NCBI GenBank assembly: GCA_024509875.1 | Contig: JAMPIV010004262.1 | Span: 62,001 to 126,000, forward strand | DNA: 64,000 bases | Source: Oreohelix idahoensis | Taxonomy: Eukaryota; Mollusca; Gastropoda; Stylommatophora; Oreohelicidae | Direction of reading: 5' to 3' | In this document: piece after piece, positions 36,258-48,361 of the stretch | Layout: each line of letters begins with the position of its first letter | Position numbering within the stretch: position 1 is the first letter of the stretch | Notes under the pieces: generated by a model | Told to the model about the DNA's origin: nothing | Database searches by the model: none | What the model saw: only the letters and a program-made list of their open reading frames with translations | Translations under genes and position numbers: made by a program

Positions 36258-38643
36258 GTGACACTCATCATCTCATCTCAACCCATAACCCGTCATGGGT
36301 CGTAGGGGTGCCATGGTGGAAGCATCAGCAGACAGGGTCCTACACTGCTCTCTATTCTCAGCAATGCGTACAAGTGTGGAGAAACCGTGTCCTGCCCATT
36401 CTTTGATGTTATCAGCCCAGGATTTTCTTTGCCTTCCTCTTTTCCGTTTACCTTCGACTGTTCCCTGGAGGATCGTTTTCGAAAGGGAGTCATGACGAGT
36501 TACATGCCCAAACCAGGCAAGCTTTCGACGTTTCACTATTGACAAAAGTGGTTCTTGATGGCCTGCATAGGTGTTTATCTTCTCTCTAACATAGACATTT
36601 GTTTTGTGCTCTTTATAGCAAATGCGCAAAATTCTTCTATAACATTTATGCTCGAAAGCCTGAATCCTTCGCTCCGTATCTGCAGTGAGTGTCCAGCCCT
36701 CACACCCATACAAGAGAATAGATAATACAAGTGATTTGTATAATTTGATCTTCACAGGAAAACTGATGTTACTTTTCCAGATCACATTCAACCTTGTCAT
36801 GGCAGCTGAGGCCATCTCAAGTCTTGTCTTGATTTCTTTATTTGATCTTCCATCACTACATATAGTGGACCCGAGATATTTAAAGGTGTTAACTTCTTCT
36901 AACGTTTGCCCATTTAACGTAATGTTGGTCGGAACATGTTTCTTATGGCTATTCACCAATATCTTGCTTTTTTCTATATTAATTTCCATCCCATATGTTC
37001 TTGTTACTTTCTCCAGTCTAGAGGTAAGGTCTTGAAGTTCTGATTCTGTTCCAGCTATCAGATCAATATCATCAGCAAAACGTAGATTACACAGAGGTCG
37101 GCCTCCAATCGATATGGTTGATTTATAATCGTAGAGAGCCTCCTGCATAATATGTTCTAGATAAATGTTAAAGAGCACTGGTGACAGGATACATCCCTGG
37201 CGAACTCCTACAGTTGTTTTGAAAAATTCTCCAATGTCATTGCTTGCAAAAACAGCACTGCTTGCGTCCTTGTATAGTGCTTCAATGATATCTATGATGT
37301 TGGTATCAAAATTGAATTTTCTCATTATTTGCCATAAACATTCATGCCAGACTCGATCGAAGGCTTTTGTGAAATCGATGAAGTTATGGTATAAATCATG
37401 TTGATGCTGGAGATGTTTTTCGATCAGTAATCTAATATTGAAGATTTGTTCTGAGGTACTTCTTTTTGGTCTAAAGCCAGCCTGTTCCTCTGACAAGATT
37501 TCTTCTGATTTCTGTTTTATTCTGTTCAATAGTATCCTTAACATCACCTTACTTGGATGACTAATAAGGCTAATTGTTCTGTAGTTCTTGCACATTTTTA
37601 GATTTCCTTTCTTTGGAAGCGGTATTACTAATGACTGCGTCCATTCTTTTGGCCATTTTTTTGTACTCCATATCTTCTGGCAAATTGTTGTCATGATTTT
37701 TACTATATCTGGTCCTCCATATTTCAAGAGCTCTGCTGGTATATTATCCACACCCGGTGACTTCCCTCCTTTCATCGAACATATAGCCTCTTCCACTTCT
37801 TCCCGTAGTATTGCTGCATTTCCGAGTTCTCTGTTTTCGCACTTAATGTTGTTTAATATGCCTAAGTCAGTGTCAAGTTTACAGTTATATAATTCTTTAC
37901 AATATTCTGTCCACCTTCTCATTACAGCTGTTTTTTCATTGAGCAGAGCCCCATTGCTATCTTCTATGACAGTTACCCTGGGCTGTTGGGGTTTTGATAG
38001 TCTTCTTAATGTGTCAAAAACTGCCTTGCTGTTACCTTTTATTAGCCCCGTATTAATGGACTCACATTGATCAGCTACCCATTTTTCTTTGGCCTGTTTC
38101 ATTTTCTTTCTAATATTTTTATTCACCATACTGTATTGCCATGCTGCTTCAGGAACCTCTTTCTTAACCTTTTTCATTTCTCGCCGTGTATCACATAACT
38201 TCAGAATTTCATCTGTAACCCATGGTTTGTTTATTTTCTTTCTTTTACCAAGTATTTCTGTTGCTGATTCAATGAGCACGTCTTTCATGTTCTCTGTGAT
38301 TGAGTTGATATCATCCTCCAAAAAGTTGAGAGCTGCGAATTTTCCTCCAACAGTTGCCTCAAAGATTCCCGCGATTTCTGGATCTTTCAATTTGTCTAAA
38401 TTGAATCTTAACTGAGAACATCTGTTTTGATTATAGTTCTTTTTGAGTTTAAGCTTGAGCGTCATCAATACCATGTCGTGATCACTACCAATGTCGGCGC
38501 CAGGAAAAGTCCTAGTCTTGGCTTTATTAATGCTGGACTTGAATCTTTTGGATACAAGAATAAAATCAATTTGGTTATGTATCTCAGTTTTTGGGGCATG
38601 CCACGTTGTTCTTCTTGATAACTTATGAGGAAATAGTGACACT
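36258..38643 (-). mobile_element. 5'-truncated LINE inserted in the satellite
   Basis: The element covers 36266-38635, with GTGACACT at 36258-36265 and 38636-38643 as an 8-bp target duplication. Satellite resumes on both sides. The 3' end (minus strand) finishes GGGTTGAGATGAGATGATG, a short ATGAG-type tail. The 5' part with most of the endonuclease is missing. Confidence 0.9.
36273..38635 (-). CDS. LINE endonuclease (C-terminal part)-reverse transcriptase, 5' truncated
   Basis: Open over about 785 codons with no break, but it begins inside the endonuclease (NQIDFILVSK, GADIGSDHDMVL), so the original start is lost; an apparent GTG start at 38642 lies in flanking satellite. The RT is complete: GGKSPGVDNIPAELL, NFIDFTKAFDRVWH, GVRQGCILSPVLF and the active-site NLRFADDIDLIA. 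C-terminal motifs are LAWFGHVTRHD and KRGRQRKSWADNI. The lack of stops in a truncated copy suggests a recent insertion. It is a relative of the LINE at 1-1018, but not obviously the same family; an RTE-like clade is probable. Confidence 0.85.
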
Positions 38644-41600
38644 ACTGTTACACTACTGTTACACTATTGTTACTCTTCTCATACTGTTACACTCTTTTTT
38701 TACACTACTGTTAAACTACTCCTACTCCTACTGCTACTCTACTGCTACACTACTGTTACACTACTAATACTCGTACTGCTACAATACTGTTACACTACTG
38801 CTACACTACTGCTACACTACTGTTACACTACTCCTACTGCTACACTAATGTTACCCTACTTTTACTATGCTCCTACTGTTACACTACTCCTACTCCTACT
38901 GTTACACTCCTCCTCCTACTGTTACACTACTGTTACACTACTGCTACACTGCTGCTACACTACTGTTACACTACTGTTAAACTACTCCTACTGTTACACT
39001 ACTGTTACACAACTCCTACTCAGTAGCAATAGTGTAGCAGAAGGATCGTTATTGTTACACTACCCCTACTGTTACACTACAGCTACACTACTGTTACACT
39101 ACCCGTACTGCTACACTTCTGTTACACTACCCCTACTGGTACACTTCTGTTACACTTCCCGTACTGCTACCTACTGCTACACAACTGTTACACTATCCGT
39201 ACTGCTACACTACTGCTACACTACTGTTACACTACCCCTACTGCTACACTACTGTTACACTACCCGTACTGCTACACTTCTGTTTCACTACCCCTTATGG
39301 TACACTACTGTTACACTGCCCCTACTGCTACACTACTGCTACAATACTGTTACACTACCCTTACTGCTACAATCCTGCTACAATACTGTTACACTACCAC
39401 TACACTACTGCTACAGTACCCCTACTGCTACACTACTGCTACACTACTGTTACACTACTGTTACAATACCACTACTGTTACACTACTGATACAATATCCT
39501 TACTGCTACATTACTGCTACACTACTGCTATACTACTGTTACACTACCACTACTGGTACAATACTGCTACAATACTGTTACACTACCCCTACTGCTACAA
39601 TCCTGCTACAATACTGTTACACTACCACTACACTACTGCTACAGTACCCCTACTGCTACAGTCCTGCTACACTACTGTTACAATACTGCTCCACTACTGC
39701 TACACTACTGTTACACTCCCCCTACTACTAAATTACCGCTAAATTACTGTTACACTACTGCTACACTACTGCTACATTAATGTTACACTACCCCTAGTGC
39801 TACAGTACTGCTACACTACTGTTATACTACCGTTACTGCTACACCCTGCTAAAATACTGTTACACTACTGCTACACTACCCCTACTGCTACACTACTGCT
39901 ACACTACTGTTACACTACCCCTACTGCTGCACTACTGTTACACTACCCCTACTGCTACACTACTGCTACACTACCCATACTGCTACACTTCTGTTTCACT
40001 ACCCCTTATGGTACACTACTGTTATACTACCATTACTGCTACACTACTGCTACACAACTGTTACAATATCCCTACTGCTACATTACTGCTACACTACTGT
40101 TATACTACCCTTACTGCTACACTCCTGCTAAAATACTGTTACACTACTGCTACACTACCCCTACTGCTACACTACTTTTACACTACTCCTACTGCTACAC
40201 TACTGCTACATTACTTTTAAACTACTCCTGCTGCGACACTAATGTTACCCTACTTTTACTCTGCTCTTACTGTTACACTGCTCATACTCCTACTGTTACA
40301 CTACTCCTCCTACTACTGTTACACTACTGCTACACTGCTGCTACACTACTGTTACACTACTGTTAAACTACTCCTACTTTTACACTACGGTTACACAACC
40401 CCTACTCAGTAGCAATAGTGTAGCAGAAGGATCGTTATTGTTACACTACCCATTCTGTTACACTACAGCTACACTACTGACACACTACCCGTACTGCTAC
40501 ACTTCTGTTACACTACCCCTACTGGTACACTTCTGTTACACTTCCCCTACTGCTGCCTACTGCTACACAACTGTTACACTATCCCTACTGCTACACTACT
40601 GCTACACTACTGTTACACTACCCCTACTGCTACACTACTGTTACACTACCCATACTGCTACACTTCTGTTACACTACTCCTTATGGTACACTACTGTTAC
40701 ACTGCCCCTACTAATACACTACTGCTACACAACTGTTACAATATCCCTACTGCTACATTACTGCTACACTATTGCTATACTACTGTTACACTACCCCTAC
40801 TGCTACACTACTGCTACAATACTGTTACACAACCCCTACTGCTACACTCCTGCTACAATACTGTTACACTACTGCTGCACTACTGTAAATCTACCCCTAC
40901 TGCAACACTACTGCTACACTACTGTTACATTACTGCTACACTACTGCTACACTCCCGCTACACTACTGTTACACTACTGCTGCACTACTGCTGCACTACT
41001 GCTTCACTACTGTTACTCTATACTTACTACTACACTACTGCTACGCTACTGTTACACTACTGTTACAATACCCATACTGCTACTGTACTGCTACACTACT
41101 GTTACACTATTGTTACACTGCCCTTACTGCTACACTACTGCTACTCTACTGGTACACTACTGTTTTACTACCCCTACTGCTACACTCCTGCGACACTACT
41201 GTTACACTACTGCTCCACTACTGCTACACTACTGTTACACCCCCACAGCTACAGTACTGATAAACTACTGTTACACTACTGCTACACTAATGTTACACTA
41301 CCCCTACTGCTACACTACTGTTATACTACCCCTACTGCTACACTCCTGCTAAAATACTGTTACACTACTGCTACACTACCCCTTCTGCTACACGACCGCT
41401 CTACTAATGTTACACTACTCCTACCGCTACACTACTGTTACACTACTTCTACTGCTACAATACTGCTACACTACTGTTACACTTTTACTACACTACCCCT
41501 ACTGCTACACTACTGATACACTACTGCTACGCTACCCCTACTGCTACACTACTGCTACACTACCCCTACCGCTACACTACTGCTACACTACCGCTACACT

Positions 41601-43290
41601 ACCTCTAATGCTACACTACTGCTACACTACTACACAACCTCTACTGCTACAATACTTCTACACTACTTCTACACTACTTCTACTGCTATACTACTGCTAC
41701 AGTACCCATACTGCTAAAATACTGCTATACTACTGTTACACTTTTGCTACACTACCCCTACTGCTACACTACTGATACATTACTTCTACACTACCCCTAC
41801 TGCTACACTACTGCTATACTACCTCTACTGCTACACTACTGATACACTACTGCTATACTACCCTTACTGTTACACTACTGCTGCACCACCCTTACTGCTA
41901 TACTATTGTTACCCTACCTCTACACTACACTAACTGCTACACTACCGCTACACTACCGCTACACTACTGCTACACTACCTGTACTGCTACACTATTGCTA
42001 CGCTACGTCTACTGCTACACTACTGCCACACTACTACTACACTACTGCTACACTGCTGCTACACTACCCCTACTGCTATACTACTGTTACACTACTGCTA
42101 CACTACCCCTACTGCTACACTACTGCTACACTACTGTTACACTACTGCTACACTACTGCTACGCTACTGTTACACTACTGTTACACTACCCCTACTGCTA
42201 CACTACTGTTACACTACTGCTACACTACTGCTACACGACTGTTACACTACTACTACACTACTGTTACACTACCCCTACTGCCACACTACTGTTACACTAC
42301 TGCTACGCTATTTCTACTGCTACACTACTGCTACACTACCCCAACTGCTGCACTACTGCTACACTATCCCTACTGCTACACTACTGCTACACTACCCCTA
42401 CTGCTACACTACAGCTACACTACCACTACTGCTACACTACCCTTACTGCTACACTACTGGTACACTACCACTACTGCTACAATACCCATGCTGCTAAACT
42501 ACTGCTACACTACCCCTACTGCTACACTACTGCTACACTACTGCTACACTACCCCTACTGCTACACTACCCCTTCTGCTACACTACTGCTTCCCTACTGT
42601 TACACTACCCCTACTGCTACACTACTGTTAACCTATTGCTACACTACTGCTACCATACTGTTACACTACTCCTACTGCTACACTACCGTTACACTACTGC
42701 TACACTACTCGTACTACTACACTACTGCTACACTACTGTTACAATACTGGTACACTACTGCTACACTACTGCTACCCTACTGTTACACTACTGCTACACT
42801 ACCCCATACTGCTACACTTCTGTTACACAACTGCTACACTACCCCTACAGCTACCCTACTGCTACCCTACTGTTACACTACCCCTACTGCTACACTTCTG
42901 CTAAAATACTGTTACACTACTGCTGCACTACCCCTACTGCTACACTACTTCTACACAACTGTTATACTACCCGTACTGCTACACTAGTGTTATACAACCC
43001 CTACTGCTACACTACTGTTATACTACCCTACTGCTACACTACTGCTACACTACTGCTACACTACTGTTATACTACACATACTGCTACACGACTGCTACAC
43101 TACTGCTACCATACTGGTACACTACTTCTACACTACCCCTACTGCTACACTACTGTTACACTACCCCTACTGCTACACTACTGCTAACCTACTGTTACAC
43201 TACCCTACTGCTACACTACTGTTACACTACTGTTACACTACCCCTACTGCTACACTACTGCTACACTACTACTACACTACTGTTACACTA
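38644..43290. repeat. Complex TAC satellite, continuation
   Basis: Same word set as 32961-36257 with increasing CCCCTACTGCTACACTACTG content. A higher-order repeat of about 1386 bp is visible: the block around 39001-39065 recurs around 40387-40451, including an identical stretch that reads on the opposite strand (CAGTAGCAATAGTGTAGCAG). Open frames on the plus strand are repeat artefacts. Confidence 0.95.
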
Positions 43291-43975
43291 CTAAAATTCC
43301 TCCTTCAACTACTGACACAGTAGTACTTTTACTACTACCACTGCTGCTGCTGATACTACCACCACTACTCCTTTTACTCCTACTTCTACACTACTACTAT
43401 ATTTGCTCCCTTACTACTACTCTTACTAATACTCCTACTACTCTTACGGCTACTGATACTACTCCTGCTGCTACTATTACTACACCTACTTCTACTACTG
43501 CCACCAGAAAATGCAGTAGCAACCACAGTAATAGTAATTGTAATAGCATCAGCAGTGTATTAGTACAAGTAATGGTAGTATGGAAAGGCACAGATGCTGG
43601 TAGTTGTAGCTGTAGTAACATTGTCATTTTGTGGAAGCTAAAGCAGTGGCGGCGGTACTACTATTTGTTGTAGTAGTTGCATCAACCGCAAGAGAGCTCG
43701 GAGCAGGCTCGAGTAACTGTTCTTGTTTGTTTCATTTTTTTTTTTTTTGGGTCTCAGATTTGTATACACCGCCATTTACGGGAATACCACTTGACATCGT
43801 ATTGAATAGAGGTGAATGGCACAGGCTGATAGAATTAAGGCTAACTGTCAAACAAAGAACCCGTGTAGTTACGGTTGGGGGTGGGGGGTGGGGGGAGGGG
43901 GTTCTTATGAGATGAAGAAAGATTAGACTTACTGCTTCCTGACACATGTCGTACAAGGCAACTAATGTGAGGTTG
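43291..43975. other. Mixed TAC/CTG microsatellite and unassigned sequence
   Basis: Trinucleotide tracts to about 43620, then a T-run (43736-43747) and a G-rich run near 43877-43903. No gene recognised. Confidence 0.5.
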
Positions 43976-44063
43976 TGCATGTAACTGGCAAACCCTCCTC
44001 TAACTGGCAAACCCTCCATGTAACTGGCAAACCCTCCATGTAACTGGCAAACCCTCCATGTAA
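43976..44063. repeat. 20-bp tandem repeat, four copies
   Basis: Unit TAACTGGCAAACCCTCCATG; the first interval is shortened. Confidence 0.9.
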
Positions 44064-44218
44064 CAGAACAAGCTTCAGGAACCACCGCTGCCAGAGTATA
44101 TATTTGTCTAGGCTTCCTGCAGGCGGTCAGCAGTAATGGTGGCTCCAGGCTCTGTAAGCAAATGATGATGATTACTAAAGAAAGAGCATGTTCAGGATAC
44201 TAGACCGAGTGTACGACA

Positions 44219-44255
44219 CCACAGGTCAACCACAGGTCAACCACAGGTCAACCAC
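44219..44255. repeat. 12-bp tandem repeat, three copies
   Basis: Unit CACAGGTCAACC. Confidence 0.9.
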
Positions 44256-44524
44256 ATAGAAATGTATACGTCAAAGGTGGTCATGTGATTACAGATTGTA
44301 ATACACGAACAGGGAATGGGAAAATGGCGGTGTCTGGTAAACAGTTTTTGAGGTCTTCACAATTTGTTGAAGACGAATAAGAGGTCAAGGAAAACTGTGA
44401 TGAGGAAGACAAAAGTCAAGACAGTCTTATTGAATGGCTGAGAAACATGGACAACAACATGCAGACTTTCATAACTAGCCGTTTTTTTAGACTGGAAGAA
44501 TTGAAATCGTGTGACTTGATGATA

Positions 44525-44880
44525 AAAATGCATAACTGATTACAAGAATCAGACAATTGTGAGTAAGAAAAACAATGTATAACTGATGACAAGAATCAGA
44601 CAATTGTGAGTAAGACAAAAAATATAGAACTAATGACAAGAATCAGAGAAGTATCATTGAGACAAAACATGTAGAACTGATGACAAGAATCAGACAAGTA
44701 TCACTGAGACAAAACATGTAGAACTGATGACAAGAATCAGACACGTATGAGTAAGACAAAAAATGTAGAACTGATGACAAGAATCAGACAAGTATCAGTA
44801 AGACAAAAACGTGCAATCATGAGTGTATGTAACATACAACATGCAATCATGAATGTATGCAACATACAACGTACAATCAA
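44525..44880. repeat. About 48-60-bp tandem repeat, six copies, plus a second short repeat
   Basis: The unit contains ACTGATGACAAGAATCAGAC and GTAAGACAAAAAATGTAGA. From 44813 a second repeat, ATGCAATCATGAATGTATG with ACATACAAC, occurs two to three times. Confidence 0.85.
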
Positions 44881-45505
44881 TTATTTAAAAAAAAGATGCT
44901 AACGTGTGCGCACCTTTGTATGTACCTTTTTGTGTGTGAGTTATGCTGTCTCCAACATGTACACGTTCACATATAAAAAAGTACATACACACATTTGCAC
45001 AAATAGTTCCATTGAAACTTGAAACGTTCTCATATTTTGATAGACATACATATGTGTCTGCGCCACCAAAAGTCATGTATTTGTGAACTCCACCAAACAA
45101 ATAAAACTTAGTACATATTGCATATGTCTACAATGGCGTTCATTGAGTTAGGAATGTCATGCCAGGTTCTAATCCGCTGCGTCTCTTTGTAGCACGACTG
45201 TTTGTAGTTAAGAGGATTCAGAAAATAAAATGTTGCACGAACTGACTAGGTTGTTACAGTGTTACCTTTCATAGGAACTGGACATGACGTACCTGAAACA
45301 AAGTTATCTTCAGAAAGTCCACATCACAGCTCGGCTGTGTTTTTGTATTTTCTTAAAGGAGCAGACAGTTATCGAACAACTGCCCCAAAGAAGCTTATCG
45401 TTTCTTGCGGCTAAGATGACATTTTCCACAGGCATAGTAATCTCGTCATGTAAACAAATATTACTTGGAAATTTTTAATCGAAAGAAAACTTTTCCCAAA
45501 ACGAA
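44881..45505. other. Intergenic, no gene
   Basis: Short overlapping open frames on both strands with no recognisable motif; this is the left flank of element 2. Confidence 0.5.
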
Positions 45506-46726
45506 CATGGTGTAAAGGGCAATTTTTATTATCTTGCAATATAATACATTTATATACTTATTATGTTCGCAAATATTTTGTAAACAAAGTATTTCCTTTT
45601 TAAGTGCTTAGGGAGAAGTCATTTTTGAGTTACTTCCCTTGAAAGTAGTTCCGTCATCTTCGATCGGATTCCGCGGACGATTCTAGGCCTACTGCGATTT
45701 ATTCTTTGGCTGGGTAGGAATAGATTGTTCTTGCTTCAGTATATCTATGGCCTGAATTTATACGTAGTGTTTGTATGAGTAGGACGAGTCTGTCTTATAT
45801 ATGGCTATCTTTACATTTCTAAGTCGAACTATGTTGGTTGTCGCTAGAAAAGGTCAAAGGCTATGCAGCGGAAGTATCGCTAGCAAGGGGGTGTGATTCA
45901 TGGCTGCCATCCTGTCGAGATGTCGAGTTTTGTTGTAGCCGGCTTATCGCCGAAAAGTGATCTATAAGTAAATGGGGAAAAGTGATAGTCATTTAGACAT
46001 GTTGTATGTACTTTACCCCAGTGTTTATTCTCTTTTGCCAAGGAATGGCAAAGTTATATTTCGCATAGAAAGGTAAAACCACAATTTATTATGAACTTGG
46101 GCTTCGCCATCGTTGTCGATAAGCAGATGCACAGTGGTACTTTTGAAAAGAATATTTATTCAAAGGAAGATGACATTCCTATGTATCAGCACTAGATTGT
46201 ATGATATTATTCAATTACCTCTATGAGAGAAGCTATGAAGAAATGAGGACATTTAACGAATGACCAATTTTGGTCTGTATCCAATGGTGAGTGAAGCTCA
46301 CGAGAGAAGCACAGCCATGTTGAAATTCATATACTTTGTATTTATCGAGTGAGAAAAAGGGATGCCTGTACTATCGCTCGATGAACCAAGAGATCACTGC
46401 TACATGTGAGAACCCATGTCTGGGATTCCTATATCTTTATGGAAAATATATATATTGAACTTTACGTGAAGGGATATTCGCTAGACGAGGTTAGGTCTAG
46501 GAGCCTTCCTATATATTGGTTATGGTCTGACGTGCCCAGTCAGTAAAGCCAGATGATTTACATGATGGAACTCTGAATGCTTATTTACGAATGCTCCATT
46601 ATGATATTTGCCAAGCATGAATGCTAACTTAAGATGATATTCCTGTGATCAACATTATGCTGTCTATGTCGACATTTGTTCCTGTAACCATACACGTACT
46701 GTCCAAGTGTGCGTCCCATTAAATGT

Positions 46727-46733
46727 TATAAAA
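46727..46733 (+). promoter_or_regulatory. TATA box of the 5' LTR
   Basis: TATAAAA about 295 bp before a polyadenylation signal, placing U3 to the left and R-U5 to the right. The copy in the 3' LTR is at 58937-58943. Confidence 0.6.
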
Positions 46734-47020
46734 AGACCACCGTAGTTCCAGTACTTCTTGAATTCGAACAGTGTGAGTATGAGTGATGTACTACCAACCT
46801 GTCAACTCTATCGAATCATTCTACCATTCGCGTTCTGACATTCATATACACAATCATTGTTTACACTCACATTCTTGTCGGAGCCTCATCGCGTTCCAGG
46901 ACAAGATGACCTGTATGACCAAAACTGTGCTGGGTTTAATGAGTTGACAATCGTTACACTTTACTACACCAGTCCCAACATCTACATTTATCAACTGGTG
47001 GACATTCACGTCATTTAACA

Positions 47021-47026
47021 AATAAA
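47021..47026 (+). promoter_or_regulatory. Polyadenylation signal in the LTR
   Basis: AATAAA followed by AGCGTGATT, some 55 bp before the LTR end. The copy at 59231-59236 would serve the 3' LTR. Confidence 0.55.
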
Positions 47027-47081
47027 GCGTGATTCAACAACTAGTAGCCAGTATGAGTTAACAACTACACAGACTTTAACA

Positions 47082-48361
47082 ACTGGTGTGCCAGCTTCCT
47101 GGGTCAACCTGCACAGTGACCATATTGAGAAGTAAACTACTGAGACCAGACGTTCCTTGGGGTCTGTTACGACACACAAATACATCAACAGTACAACTCT
47201 ACAGTGATGTCAGCGTGACCTGTCCTGTCGACAGTATGCAGTAACTAGGTCAGCGTTTGTTGACATTTGGTTCGTTGGACATTTGCCATACAACTGACAG
47301 TGTTACACAGCAAGCTTGGTTGAAACATAGAACATTACACATCAGGACTGGAGAATATTTGACAGTGTTTGCGAAAGGAAATGTTATTGAACTGAGAAGT
47401 CCTACATCGATTGTTATCATTCACATCAACGATGGAGCTTCTATTTCTGTGTTGAATTTAAAATAATTAGACCAGAAGTATTTGTTTAATAAAGTACCAC
47501 AGTACTGTACTATTAGGCAGTGTAACTGAGCCTTCATTCCAACACATTCTTTCTGCAACACTCTATTTACATCATATTGCCATACTATTTATGCATTTAT
47601 GTATTTATGTTTAAATATTTATATGTGATATTTGTTTGTATCCAGCGGGTTGTTGTTTTGGTTGGGCGGTGTCACACAACAGAGTATCCCACGTAATAGA
47701 GGGTCTGATGTGTGCGTTTCTATAGGTGCAATTTTCTTGATTGAAAATTTGCTGCGACAGCTGTTGCTATTAGTGTTAGCTGTGAAGACTGTACTCATTG
47801 TTGTTTTTGTAATATTCCTCTGTTCTTTAGTTTGTTTTGATTTGTTTGTAATTTGTTGGTCTACCCTATTCTATCTTTCAGTTCTATTCTCAATTTATAT
47901 TTATATACTGTGGCGTTATTTGAATTTGTTATCCTCTTGCGGTTTATCTTTTATTGTTTTTCCCATTTGATTTATTTCATCTCCGCAAATGTTTTCATGT
48001 TCTTCTGTATAACTGTTTTGTTTTGTGCCTGATCGACATACACTATTTTAAATATAGTTGATCATATAAATTGATGTACAAGAATCAACTGATAGTTAAT
48101 TGCTATTACTAAAGGTACACAGTTGATGATATAAGACACTATTTCTGGTGCACTGCACTTATATTATAGAGTGAACCAGCAACTTATAGCTGTTATTATA
48201 TAAGGATTTATACAAGACCTTTGTAAGGCTTGTTTCCCACAGTGATTGGGATAGTTAAGTACTATTTTCCACAGGTTACAAAGTTATCATACAAGGTCTT
48301 TGATTAAGACCAAGAAAGTGAATTTATTTACTTTTGCAAATTACTGATCTTATTAGACAAG
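47082..48361 (+). other. Leader of element 2
   Basis: 1.28 kb between LTR and gag, with no conserved ORF. Small open frames at 47257-47466 and 47632-47970 lack recognisable motifs. The stretch near 48226-48245 (GCTTGTTTCCCACAGTGATT) resembles the equivalent leader part of element 1. Confidence 0.6.

Larger units (their letters stand above)
45511..47081 (+). repeat. 5' LTR of element 2
   Basis: Starts TGTAAAGGGC and ends TTTAACA, the usual TG...CA form. It is followed two bases on by TGGTGTGCCAGCTTCC, the likely primer-binding site. Confidence 0.95.

Noticed and set aside
33188..43187. Many Tyr/Thr/Leu-rich open frames in the TAC satellite
   Set aside because: The satellite words lack stop codons in several frames; overlapping frames are equally open.
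47632..47970. Hydrophobic 112-codon frame in the leader of element 2
   Set aside because: It has no counterpart that I can see in element 1 and no envelope-like motif.
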